From Paracoccaceae bacterium (lineage in GTDB: Bacteria > Pseudomonadota > Alphaproteobacteria > Rhodobacterales > Rhodobacteraceae), in assembly GCA_029243395.1 (NCBI GenBank), contig JAQWSE010000001.1:108658-172657 (forward strand): a DNA stretch of 64,000 nucleotides, given 5' to 3'. This document shows positions 19,701 through 27,081 of this stretch, one piece after another. The translations under genes were made by a program, and so were the position numbers. Within the stretch, counting starts at the first letter, position 1. Each line of letters starts with the position of its first letter. The notes under the pieces were generated by a model. That model ran no database searches. It saw only the letters and a list, made by a program, of their open reading frames with translations, and was not told the DNA's origin.

Positions 19701-21900
19701 AACAGATGCCCAAAATCTTACCATCTCGGGAAAAAACTCTCAAGGTAATGCTGACAGTGAAACAATTACGACCAACCCTGGTAATTGGGTTTATACTAGC
19801 AAAAAATTCACTATAGTTGACCAAATAAGGGTAAATGCTGATATCGATGGATATATCAAAGCAGGAACTTCATCTGATGTTAATGGTATTGCTAGGAACC
19901 AACGACTTACAAGTAGCAATAGCTATCCTTTCAATCTAAATCTTAATGGCGATCTAGTTAGTTCCGGTGAGGCTGATCTAAGAGGTGATGGTGAGGTGGT
20001 TACCCTTGCAACGCCAGCTGATGGAGTCGTAGGAGCTTATACTATAACTGGAACAGATACCGATGGTAATGTTCATACTGAAAACTTAACTGGATCCATC
20101 GGGGGTACAGTTTCGACTACTCAACAATTTGCTACTGTAACCAATGTTTCAGTTAATAGCTTAAGTCCAGGAAATGTCAAAATAGGTACCGATGTTGATG
20201 ACGATGGCATTTCTACAAATTCGGCTTATACCGGAAATGGAACTGCCACGATAAATGGAGCATACGATGACGGAACAAAAGCTGTTTTGAATAATTCAGA
20301 TTACGACTTAGCAGTTGTTGGAACAGACAGCGAAGGGAACGCGATTTCAGAGACAATAAATGTCGTGAATAGTTCTGCTGTTGCAAGCTCAAATCAATAT
20401 AGTACAATCACATCTATCACCGTATCAGGAAGTGGTACCAATACGGGAAATCTATACGTCTACGCCCTAACTGATGGCACATACATAGCTAATGAACAAA
20501 TTCCAAATTCCGGTGGTAATTTAACACTGACTGGTGCTAGTTTTCAAAATGACTCTGCAGTGGTCGTTGGGGCTCTACAAGCCACCTCCAATCAACGCTT
20601 CGCTATTACATCTAATAGCAACTATTATTCCTTACAAAGTACTAGTGACGAGTTAGACCCCATTGTATATACCACCCCAGTTCCGAGAGATACTTCGCCA
20701 GGTTTAAAAGTTAGTACGAACAGCAACCATGAAGTCTTTTCAACAGGGGAACTATTTTTGAACTCAAACAAAGCTTTTACAGTAACCCAACAGGATGCCT
20801 CCGAAAAATTGATGAAAATAACTATAACGGCTGATAGTAGCACCCCCTCCAGGAATTTCACAGTTTCAGGAACAGATCAATTTGGAACAGCTGTTTCGGA
20901 AACCATTACGAGTGCAACTAATGATACGGTAACGGGAGATACTCCCTTTGCAGTTGTAACTGGAGTTACGGTTAATGCAGACACGGTTGGAGCCGTTCAG
21001 GTTGGAACATCTTTGGACCCTGACCTTATATCTCAATCCCAAAGAAGTAGTGCTACAGGCAGCCTTGCTATTAATGGAGCTAGAACGAATGCAGGCACTG
21101 CTGGCGTTATTACTTTTTCCATGGCCAATTCTTTTACAGATGATCAAACGGCTAGTTTTACACTAGAAGGAAGCACCTTAACCTACACAGCAGATGGCGC
21201 TGAAACAGCAGCCGATGCTCGTGATAGGCTTCTAACTAATCCTGGAGCAAATGAATTTCAAGGTTCAGACAGCGAGGCAATCACTATCAGCTCAACGGGG
21301 GTCTTACAGGTAGCAGACAAAAATGGAGTTAATTTATTTACTATCCAAAGCGACGGATCAGCAGCAGGATTAAGACTAACAGAAAGTAATCCCGATGGTA
21401 ATTTTTCAATAACGAAGACATCAGGAAATGTTCCACCAAATGAACTCACTACTGTGACAAGCTCAACTGCAAGAAGGGCTACAATAATTGACGATGGATC
21501 AACATTCTTTTCAAATGAACAGAATAAAAGTGAAGTACTTCTCCCCAACTTCAGTTTAAGACACGAATTTGCAGATCAGGAATTCATCATAAGGTATGCC
21601 CATGCCATGACAGATGTAAAAGGTGCCATATCAACAATTGATAATACACTATTCCTGGAAACAGATGTTGATGAAATGGGCAATGATCTCTCAATTGATC
21701 AGGGAAAATACAGTTATACCAGAGAACAATTCCTGGAAATGGGGTTAACGACTGCAGATCGATTAAAAAATCTCACAAGCAAAACACTGCTAATAAAAAA
21801 TATATATTCTCAAAGAGCCAACCTTAATATGCTGATGAGTGGACAAATGTACGGATTTGCCCTCATGAATTTTAAAGGTAATTTTGACTTCAAAAAATAG
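16732..21900 (+). CDS. Giant repetitive protein, flagellin-like layout (helical ends, beta-rich repeats)
   Basis: A 1722-residue protein of unknown function, presumed to be exported to the cell surface. It has no signal peptide. Residues 1-165 are mostly helical with heptad-like spacing; residues about 1615-1722 are again helical, ending in NMLMSGQMYGFALMNFKG. Between them are Ser/Thr/Gly/Asp/Asn-rich beta segments: flagellin-insert-like motifs (about 205-310 and 715-840), a jelly-roll-like domain that begins NGDFEAGNL (about 409) and ends YIDNIAITP (about 625), and five repeats from about 880 to 1440. Cysteine is absent from the parts read. The ends-helical, centre-beta plan recalls flagellins and hook-associated proteins, but no other flagellar gene is in the window, and no RTX motif for type I secretion is seen. 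Start ATG with AGGGG seven bases upstream. Confidence 0.72.
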   Translation: MVKISSATAVMEAYYKLTQSPSQMEEELKNELKNPTSDTSSLDDLTELVGAIKDEVQFLNKAKDTFNEIYKVLEEAHTYLSNLNPDEITGQAQISLKFYLDEMNNYIGRISAAVSNVDQNNFSNRLIDYIKKLTAVDLGNIHATLSDHEVQTKSRLLGGIDSSISTTEILDAKSITVAGHLGKLNLSQFTGESAKTLASEISHHEPKTGVVVDARNTLSISDLSANGTFTFKITNTKTGSSGHTISGINITDNSDLTPLFDAINSAYGSTNIRAEINATKSLVSMIDDTGDNINLTSINEASGAKTFNIFSEYRKSSRDAALSDVTMNFGSDTERAGGYIEFYGHDKLRAEDIAIAKEGVAVTTLGAVSIVGDQISIGTGTDSSPIGYIHSTIDGEDGARLRIKFYETVFPNGDFEAGNLGDTSLSGWSITNNKVRLGVDQIGGLNSPTDSTYPDPNRVRSIFDLDSLDPTPAPAGANSFTTTLVDQTTDSNVNSSGADPHDSKVVRMKSILQSQTGFAVIRGPYLVSDNPLYLRSGEIVSFDWKVKAGDDAYDAYGYLVNSDTNEFVTMLNETGSSGSAETNWASKSVDITKSGNYKFVFASGSYDFTGGTWMGANLYIDNIAITPGPTLAINNETLEKIANKITLNNVNMDLEDQDLNPRIEAAIAPIGASVTTKAVGDSRTTSLSSSAGGLSGTHTISVAGIYDTVGESVDTRTVTIAANASAKLISEQLNAQIPHTNVGFTAKTGLVISGADGNDTVSFKLSNNNGGTADISASITTSNLNNLKTQINNATGTTGIVAANGVVATNDDGDALWTLGNESLLLTHASGEDIVIAELAGIGLNVQPANYSATTYEDDTTPVTLQAARNLVVVPKTSDQRVKITTAANSIQATYRVTGTNLSGGAQTQDVTVAHSATGHTSGSFATVTQVQLINGTSGSTKVGIGSDDDAIASSSPVNQSNLAVSGALASGGTAYLEQGEIVQIQTGSGTDAQNLTISGKNSQGNADSETITTNPGNWVYTSKKFTIVDQIRVNADIDGYIKAGTSSDVNGIARNQRLTSSNSYPFNLNLNGDLVSSGEADLRGDGEVVTLATPADGVVGAYTITGTDTDGNVHTENLTGSIGGTVSTTQQFATVTNVSVNSLSPGNVKIGTDVDDDGISTNSAYTGNGTATINGAYDDGTKAVLNNSDYDLAVVGTDSEGNAISETINVVNSSAVASSNQYSTITSITVSGSGTNTGNLYVYALTDGTYIANEQIPNSGGNLTLTGASFQNDSAVVVGALQATSNQRFAITSNSNYYSLQSTSDELDPIVYTTPVPRDTSPGLKVSTNSNHEVFSTGELFLNSNKAFTVTQQDASEKLMKITITADSSTPSRNFTVSGTDQFGTAVSETITSATNDTVTGDTPFAVVTGVTVNADTVGAVQVGTSLDPDLISQSQRSSATGSLAINGARTNAGTAGVITFSMANSFTDDQTASFTLEGSTLTYTADGAETAADARDRLLTNPGANEFQGSDSEAITISSTGVLQVADKNGVNLFTIQSDGSAAGLRLTESNPDGNFSITKTSGNVPPNELTTVTSSTARRATIIDDGSTFFSNEQNKSEVLLPNFSLRHEFADQEFIIRYAHAMTDVKGAISTIDNTLFLETDVDEMGNDLSIDQGKYSYTREQFLEMGLTTADRLKNLTSKTLLIKNIYSQRANLNMLMSGQMYGFALMNFKGNFDFKK
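19369..21045 (+). repeat. Five diverged Ig-like repeats inside the giant protein gene
   Basis: Five protein repeats of about 80 residues begin near residues 880, 980, 1087, 1179 and 1358. Each follows the plan: short strand, then VxGTDxxGNxxxETI or a close variant, then a spacer, then FATVTxVxVN, then xxVxVGTxxDxDxI. Examples are TITGTDTDGNVHTENL and TVSGTDQFGTAVSETI. Repeats one to four are spaced 92-107 residues apart; the fifth follows a longer insert. They have diverged too far to be obvious at DNA level. Similar modules are common in virion and tail proteins of marine phages; that link is from memory and not tested here. Confidence 0.75.
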
Positions 21901-21958
21901 TGGTCCAGAAAATCTAGCGATATTTTAGACAAAAAGTTTAAGTTTTTTCAGTGAATCT

Positions 21959-22993
21959 CTAACTAGATTTTGGCCAAGTGTCAGAAAGTTTATAGCCTGT
22001 TTGAAAAGGATCTCCTTTGTCTCTCAAATATGTATGGTGACCTGTCACCCAAGCGCTGCCACCTATTACAGGGACAATCCCACTAATATCTCCAACTTTA
22101 ACCACATCTTTTATCCTACATTCAAATTCAGTATCAAGAATTGATTTCCCAACGAATATATCAGACTTACTTAATTCTCCTCTTTCACTTAGAAGAGCCA
22201 TTCTAGCAGAGCATCCCGTACCGCAAGGGGAGCGATCAAGTTTTCCAGGTTCTATGGCAACCGCATTTTTCCCAATTACTCTTCCCTCAGAATCTCTTAA
22301 AATAGGTAGTGTAAATTGACAAAATGATATGTGATTCCAATCAGGCATGACGGGATGATTAAAACCTATTTGTTCATTGGCTGAAGCAGTAATTTTCTTC
22401 CCAATCCTGACCAGATCTTCTGCTTCATCTGGATTTATAGACAAATCTAAGTCATGTGCCTCTACTAAAACAAAACTGTCTCCCCCAAAAGCAACGCTAA
22501 CCTTGATGATGCCAATATCAGAAATTTCTAATAAGCTGTCCCTGCGGTAAACAAAGCTAGGCATGTTTTCCACTTCGACTTTACATACCTTTCCTTCTTT
22601 ATTGAATGCTCTGGCCTTTATTAATCCTCCCGGAGCTTCTAAGACAATATCTTGGAACGGTTCCTTCATTGGGATCATACCAGTCTCCAATATAACTGTT
22701 GTGACACAGATAGCATTTGATCCTGACATCGGAGGATTATATTGTGGTTCCATGATAATCCAACCAAAGTCTGCCTTTTTGTTTTTAGGAGGTAGGAGTA
22801 AATTAAAGTGCTTATTTAGACTTCCTCTGGGTTCACATAGAAGAAAATTTCTAAACTCATTATCCTTTTCTAAAAACCGTGATTGTTCCCAAATTGTTTT
22901 GCCAGCAGGGGTTGGAACACCTGATAGTATAATCTCTCCTACCTCTCCAGCAGCATGACAACCAATGGTATTTATGAATAGATCACTTCGCAT
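21959..22993 (-). CDS. Proline racemase family enzyme, Ser/Cys type (hydroxyproline epimerase or dehydratase)
   Basis: A 344-residue member of the proline racemase superfamily. The two catalytic positions read Ser90 (MSGSN, where racemases have MCGH) and Cys257 (SPCGTGCSA). Within this family Cys/Cys proteins are proline racemases or 4-hydroxyproline 2-epimerases, and Cys/Thr proteins are trans-3-hydroxy-L-proline dehydratases. Ser/Cys proteins form a separate group reported to act on hydroxyprolines, with dehydratase and/or epimerase activity. The activity here is thus a hydroxyproline reaction by inference. Start ATG; AGGA is 13 bases upstream. It is convergent with the giant gene. A D-hydroxyproline-dehydrogenase-like complex is encoded 39 kb away. 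Confidence 0.85.
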   Translation of the reverse strand: MRSDLFINTIGCHAAGEVGEIILSGVPTPAGKTIWEQSRFLEKDNEFRNFLLCEPRGSLNKHFNLLLPPKNKKADFGWIIMEPQYNPPMSGSNAICVTTVILETGMIPMKEPFQDIVLEAPGGLIKARAFNKEGKVCKVEVENMPSFVYRRDSLLEISDIGIIKVSVAFGGDSFVLVEAHDLDLSINPDEAEDLVRIGKKITASANEQIGFNHPVMPDWNHISFCQFTLPILRDSEGRVIGKNAVAIEPGKLDRSPCGTGCSARMALLSERGELSKSDIFVGKSILDTEFECRIKDVVKVGDISGIVPVIGGSAWVTGHHTYLRDKGDPFQTGYKLSDTWPKSS

Positions 22994-23020
22994 ATACTAA
23001 AATTTTCCTAAATGAACTAA

Positions 23021-23575
23021 TCAATAAAAAGATACTTCTGAAATATAAAGATCAGCACTAAAATCCCTACCAAAAGCGACTAATCCAATACTTTTAATTT
23101 TCTCTGGTTTTATCTTTCTGGATAGAAAACTACTTGATCTTTGAAAATCATCTATAGGAATCTTAATTTTTTTCCAACTATTTCTAGCCAAAAATTCTGC
23201 CTTATAGTACTGCCATGGAAGGACAGTACCGCTCGTTCTTATAAAAATATGGTAGATCTGGTTATTTCCCTTAGCTGTTAATTTAATACCTACTATATCT
23301 TTGTCGAGACCTGAGATCCTTTTTCTAATTTGAACAAACCCACCATTATTTTTGGTGGTTACATTACCTGTTAGCCTTGCATACTGCCCCTGACTTCCTT
23401 TTTTAAAGGCAACAGCACCCTCGGATTGCCCCCCCATCACTGTATCAGCGAAATAAATCCACCGTTTTTCTGGATTATTTCTAAATGTGTCTTTTAACAT
23501 TTGATCACCAAAACCTGCATTATAAAAAGAAATGAACAAGACAAAGCACGTCAATATATATCTTAAAAGAATCAT
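23021..23575 (-). CDS. CIA30-like domain protein, secreted
   Basis: A 184-residue protein with an N-terminal signal peptide (about residues 1-23) and a CIA30/galactose-binding-like beta sandwich. Diagnostic pieces are the DTVMGGQSEG motif near 45, ARLTGNVTTKNNGGFVQIR near 67-85, and the SIGLVAFGRDFSADLYISEV ending. In eukaryotes CIA30 (NDUFAF1) assembles complex I; bacterial secreted members have no settled role. A TTG lies one codon upstream, but the ATG is preferred. It is 27 bp upstream of the racemase family gene on the same strand and may be co-transcribed with it. Confidence 0.82.
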   Translation of the reverse strand: MILLRYILTCFVLFISFYNAGFGDQMLKDTFRNNPEKRWIYFADTVMGGQSEGAVAFKKGSQGQYARLTGNVTTKNNGGFVQIRKRISGLDKDIVGIKLTAKGNNQIYHIFIRTSGTVLPWQYYKAEFLARNSWKKIKIPIDDFQRSSSFLSRKIKPEKIKSIGLVAFGRDFSADLYISEVSFY

Positions 23576-23699
23576 CAAAAAAAAATAGTCCGATTAAAGA
23601 AGCTTGTGAACAAGAAATTAACAAATGATTTTATTTTGATTCATTAAAACTTGGATTCAAATTGTCGTTAAAAGTATTGGCGAGTAATTATCCAAATAA

Positions 23700-25463
23700 A
23701 TGGTCTCAATGCTTGATGATAGTGAAAATATCAACCCTGATTTAGAAGTGTATGCTTCCAACCATGTTACTGAAACATTTCAGGCCAAAATAGTACATAA
23801 TCATCATGATAATGAACTGCGACTTAGCAATCTAATATACGACAATAACAATAAGTTGGATTATATCAAAAAACAATTGATCTATATTACCTTATCAAAA
23901 AATAAAGCAGATTTAGAGAATTTGGTTAATTATTTCAAGCATAGACTAAAACAAAAGCCCTTTGATCTTGATCTAACACAGAGCCTGGGAACCTGTTTGG
24001 AAAAATTGGGTCAAATAAATCGAGTAAAAAGGCTCTACTCCCTCTTCATTAAACAAAAACAACCCGCTAATATAATTGCTTTTCGGTTAGCTAATATTTT
24101 TTTCGGAGAGGGTTCATACAAAAAAGCCCTAACTTATTACAGGCAAGCCTTAGGTAAAAGTGACCCATTAAATAATGCAACCATATACGTAAAACTAGCC
24201 TATTGTTGCCAGAATGCAAAAGAATTTCAACTTGGTTCTGAATTTGCCGGCTTAGCGCTTAAAGAAAGTACATCTTATTCAACCCCAGAAACTTTGCTTT
24301 TATTTGGGAATCTTTTTTTAGGATCAAAACAATATGAAAAAGCAATTGAATTCTATCAACAGGGTTTGGAAAGTCTTAATAAATACTCCGCCCAAATCAA
24401 AAATTTAGTATACTCCTCAACCTCTCAAAATAAGATTTCACTAGCAGCTTTCGATAAAGCACTAAAGCTTACATCTCCAAAAATACTTGAACCCAAAATA
24501 TTAAGTAATCTCGGGGAAGCCTTCAATAAGCTAGGAAAGTATAATTCAGCGAAAGTGGTTCTAGAAAAGGCTATTTCTTTAGCTCATCTTCCTAATACTT
24601 ATAACAATTTAGCATTAACAGCTAAGGCCTTAGGAAATTTAGAAGGAGCATTAACTCATTTATCTAAAGCTAGGCAACTACTTCCTAATTCAGTAATAAT
24701 TAATCAGAATTTAGCTGAAACTCATTTAGCAATGGGTCATACTTCTAAAGCTATAGAATACTTTAATAAAGCACTAGTTTTGGATAATAAAAATCAATCA
24801 ATAAAGTTCAAGTTATGTGCACTATTGGGGAAAAAAATGGACTCTGCGCCGGAACGGTACGTGTCAGAATTATTTGATAAATATTCAGAAACATATGATC
24901 GCCATCTGCTATCATCCTTAAATTATGAAGTACCCAAAGAAATATCACAGTACATTAATCTGAAATATGGAACGACCCGCAACCTTGGGACAGTTTTGGA
25001 CCTTGGGTGTGGAACTGGTTTATGTGGTCTTGGACTCATAGCTCGATGCACGGAACTTATTGGGATTGACCTGTCAAAGCAAATGCTCATTAAAGCAAAA
25101 GAGAAAAATATATATACACATTTAAAGAATGGAGAGCTAACAAAATATCTAAAGAATTCGAAATCAAAGTTTGACGTAATGATCGCTGCAGACGTATTAA
25201 TTTATCTGGGAAAACTTGACAAACTATTTCGCTATAGTAGACGAGCAATCAGAGCCGGTGGACGTTTCATTTTCTCCGTTGAAGTTACTAATACTAACCT
25301 CTTTCAGGTCAATAAAACTGGACGTTTTTCCCACAACAGAAAATATATAGAAGAGTTAGCTGAAAAAGAACTCTGGCATATAGAATTTGAAAAAGAAATT
25401 AATATCAGAAAAGAAAATTCCTCGGTAGTGAGAGGTTTATTATTCTCACTTTTAAAAAAGTAA
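23700..25463 (+). CDS. TPR protein fused to SAM-dependent methyltransferase
   Basis: A 587-residue fusion. Residues about 90-370 hold at least six tetratricopeptide repeats (for example YKKALTYYRQALGK, YEKAIEFYQQGLES and TSKAIEYFNKALVL). The C-terminal third is a class I methyltransferase: VLDLGCGTGL near 431 (motif I), GIDLSKQML near 454 (acid that binds the ribose), and FDVMIAADVLIYLG (motif IV). This arrangement, with the YSETYDRHLL segment just before motif I, is common in proteins annotated as TPR methyltransferases in alphaproteobacteria. The TPRs probably bind the target protein; the target is unknown. The Shine-Dalgarno is weak, and a second ATG lies three codons in. Confidence 0.85.
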   Translation: MVSMLDDSENINPDLEVYASNHVTETFQAKIVHNHHDNELRLSNLIYDNNNKLDYIKKQLIYITLSKNKADLENLVNYFKHRLKQKPFDLDLTQSLGTCLEKLGQINRVKRLYSLFIKQKQPANIIAFRLANIFFGEGSYKKALTYYRQALGKSDPLNNATIYVKLAYCCQNAKEFQLGSEFAGLALKESTSYSTPETLLLFGNLFLGSKQYEKAIEFYQQGLESLNKYSAQIKNLVYSSTSQNKISLAAFDKALKLTSPKILEPKILSNLGEAFNKLGKYNSAKVVLEKAISLAHLPNTYNNLALTAKALGNLEGALTHLSKARQLLPNSVIINQNLAETHLAMGHTSKAIEYFNKALVLDNKNQSIKFKLCALLGKKMDSAPERYVSELFDKYSETYDRHLLSSLNYEVPKEISQYINLKYGTTRNLGTVLDLGCGTGLCGLGLIARCTELIGIDLSKQMLIKAKEKNIYTHLKNGELTKYLKNSKSKFDVMIAADVLIYLGKLDKLFRYSRRAIRAGGRFIFSVEVTNTNLFQVNKTGRFSHNRKYIEELAEKELWHIEFEKEINIRKENSSVVRGLLFSLLKK

Positions 25464-25488
25464 TTTAAATTCTTTTCTATCTTTCGCC

Positions 25489-25689
25489 TCAGGCTTTTTG
25501 CACCATCTTCTTGGCAATCAATGAGAAAAATCCATCCTCATTCAGTTTAAATTTCTCACCACTGCTCTTCTTTGATTCACACCATCTTGATTTTGAAATC
25601 AAAGTGGGAAGAGATACGTTCCTACTTTGAAAAAAACGTCTGTAGTCCCTATCATCTTTATTAAACTCTTCAGCAAAAAACTTAATCAT
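25489..25689 (-). CDS. Hypothetical small protein, 66 residues
   Basis: Not recognised. A 66-codon frame begins at an ATG with a strong AGGAG eight bases upstream, which is better than many larger genes here and argues for a real gene. The product is basic and soluble (SRNVSLPTLISKSRWCESKK, then GFFSLIAKKMV). It faces the TPR-methyltransferase gene tail to tail with 25 bp between them. Confidence 0.5.
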   Translation of the reverse strand: MIKFFAEEFNKDDRDYRRFFQSRNVSLPTLISKSRWCESKKSSGEKFKLNEDGFFSLIAKKMVQKA

Positions 25690-25996
25690 ATCAAAGACTC
25701 CTAAACTTCATTAATGTCAACAATCTGACAGAAGCAAAAAAGATGCCAATTGAAAAAAACATTCAATATAACCAATTGATCAATATCGGAATTGGTTTAA
25801 GAAAAAATTGGCCAACTGATCTTCTCCCGTTTTTATCGGGGAAAGTCATCTTTAGCGTTTCAACTAAAATATCCTTAACATGTATCTGAACAAGGTCACT
25901 GTTAGGAAGTTTGTTAGATGCGTCTGGATAGAGAACCTCGGACACCAACAGTTGTTACTAGAACCCAATGAAGGCTTTTAAACATCTAAAAGTTAA
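25690..25996. other. Intergenic stretch, no supported gene
   Basis: About 300 bp between the 66-residue gene and the first thioesterase. A 61-codon frame on the minus strand (25763-25948) starts with TTG, lacks a Shine-Dalgarno and matches nothing recognisable. No convincing hairpin or promoter was seen. Confidence 0.4.
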
Positions 25997-26506
25997 TTAA
26001 CTCTTAGAGACAAGGAAATGACCTGAAGCTTTTGCAAAAGGTTTACTAGGATCAGTTTGCCAACTTCTAACTGAAACTGATGCGTAACGCCGCCCTATTC
26101 TGTCGACAGAAGCTCGGGCAAAAGATTCTAAAGGAAGACCTGAATGTAAATAGTCAATGGTAATATCTATAGTTTTAGGAAGTTCTCTCACAATACTTTC
26201 ATCCATTTTTAGATCTACTTCATCTTTATCAAATAATTCCCTCCCTTCAGTTTCCAAAAAAGCAGTCCAAGAAAGTTGGATGATAGCCGTAATTTCCAAG
26301 AATGACCCTATTACACCACCGTGAAGGGCAGGAATCGCAGGATTCCCAACGAATTCTTTATTGAAAGGAAGGTGTGCTGTGATCTCATTTCCAAGATAGT
26401 CAACCTGGATGCCAAGAGTTTGGCAAAAAGGTATTCCTTTTACTAGTGAGTTAAGTATCTTTTTTCTTAATGAATCTAGGCTATCTACTTTTTTGATTTT
26501 TTTCAT
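25997..26506 (-). CDS. Hotdog-fold thioesterase, PaaI-like, variant active site
   Basis: A 169-residue single hotdog domain of the PaaI/YbgC-type thioesterase group, which hydrolyses acyl-CoA esters. The motif ALHGGVIGSFLEI is present near residues 60-72; the usual catalytic Asp of the HGG...D pattern is Glu. An N-terminal GIPFCQTLGIQVDYLG segment matches the start of the domain. It follows a second family member by 15 bp on the same strand, so the two form a tandem pair that may be a heteromer or act on different acyl groups. The extra loop near 85-115 (DEVDLKMDES) is acidic and absent from the neighbour. Confidence 0.82.
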   Translation of the reverse strand: MKKIKKVDSLDSLRKKILNSLVKGIPFCQTLGIQVDYLGNEITAHLPFNKEFVGNPAIPALHGGVIGSFLEITAIIQLSWTAFLETEGRELFDKDEVDLKMDESIVRELPKTIDITIDYLHSGLPLESFARASVDRIGRRYASVSVRSWQTDPSKPFAKASGHFLVSKS

Positions 26507-26521
26507 TTAAGTCTTTTCAAT

Positions 26522-26950
26522 TTAAAATGGACTGGTAAAAGCACCAGTAGCAGTTGCTACGGGAGTTTCCTTAGTACCATCCTGTGCAGTTGCCCGCACA
26601 AAAACAACACTAGTTGTGACTCGGTAACACTTTGCCTCAGCCCTTATTAGACGTAGTGGTTCAGCTGGCCTCATGTAATCAATTCTTAAATCAATCGTAG
26701 CAGTAGGGAATTTCGGATCACCCGCAGTCATCACCGCAGCACCACAACAACTGTCCAATAGGGTTGTAACTACGCCGCCATGAATTACTCCACTTTTTGG
26801 ATCCCCTATGAGTTTCTTTTGATAAGGCATAGTCATTGTAGCTTCGCCATTACCTAATCTATCAAGAGTTAATCCCAGAAATTTTGAAAAAGGTAAATTC
26901 ATGAAAAATTTCTTCACTGCATCAGGTGCCAAGGGAATATTTTCGTTCAT
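26522..26950 (-). CDS. Hotdog-fold thioesterase, PaaI-like
   Basis: A 142-residue PaaI-family thioesterase. The core motif VIHGGVVTTLLDSCCG near residues 56-71 has the expected His-Gly-Gly and Asp. It also has the TIDLRIDYMRPAEPL strand typical of the family. Acyl-CoA substrate unknown. It is the first gene of a two-gene unit and is divergent from the uracil-DNA glycosylase gene across about 130 bp that hold an inverted repeat. Confidence 0.87.
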   Translation of the reverse strand: MNENIPLAPDAVKKFFMNLPFSKFLGLTLDRLGNGEATMTMPYQKKLIGDPKSGVIHGGVVTTLLDSCCGAAVMTAGDPKFPTATIDLRIDYMRPAEPLRLIRAEAKCYRVTTSVVFVRATAQDGTKETPVATATGAFTSPF

Positions 26951-27030
26951 TGATTAGGATCTCTTACTATTCATGTCCAAGAAAAAATTTTTAAAATACA
27001 CAATTTTGCATAAATGTTAGTATAACAATA

Positions 27031-27049
27031 GATAGCAACATATGCTATC
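27031..27049. promoter_or_regulatory. Perfect 7-bp inverted repeat between divergent thioesterase and ung genes
   Basis: GATAGCA (27031-27037) and TGCTATC (27043-27049) are exact inverted copies around five bases. It lies 33 bp before the preferred ung start and 81 bp from the thioesterase start. It could be an operator; no regulator gene is adjacent. It could also be chance in AT-rich DNA. Confidence 0.3.
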
Positions 27050-27081
27050 AATCAACACAAAAAAATCTCATGGGGTTTTTA

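Noticed and set aside
25763..25948. 61-codon minus-strand frame
   Set aside because: TTG start, no Shine-Dalgarno, no recognisable motif.
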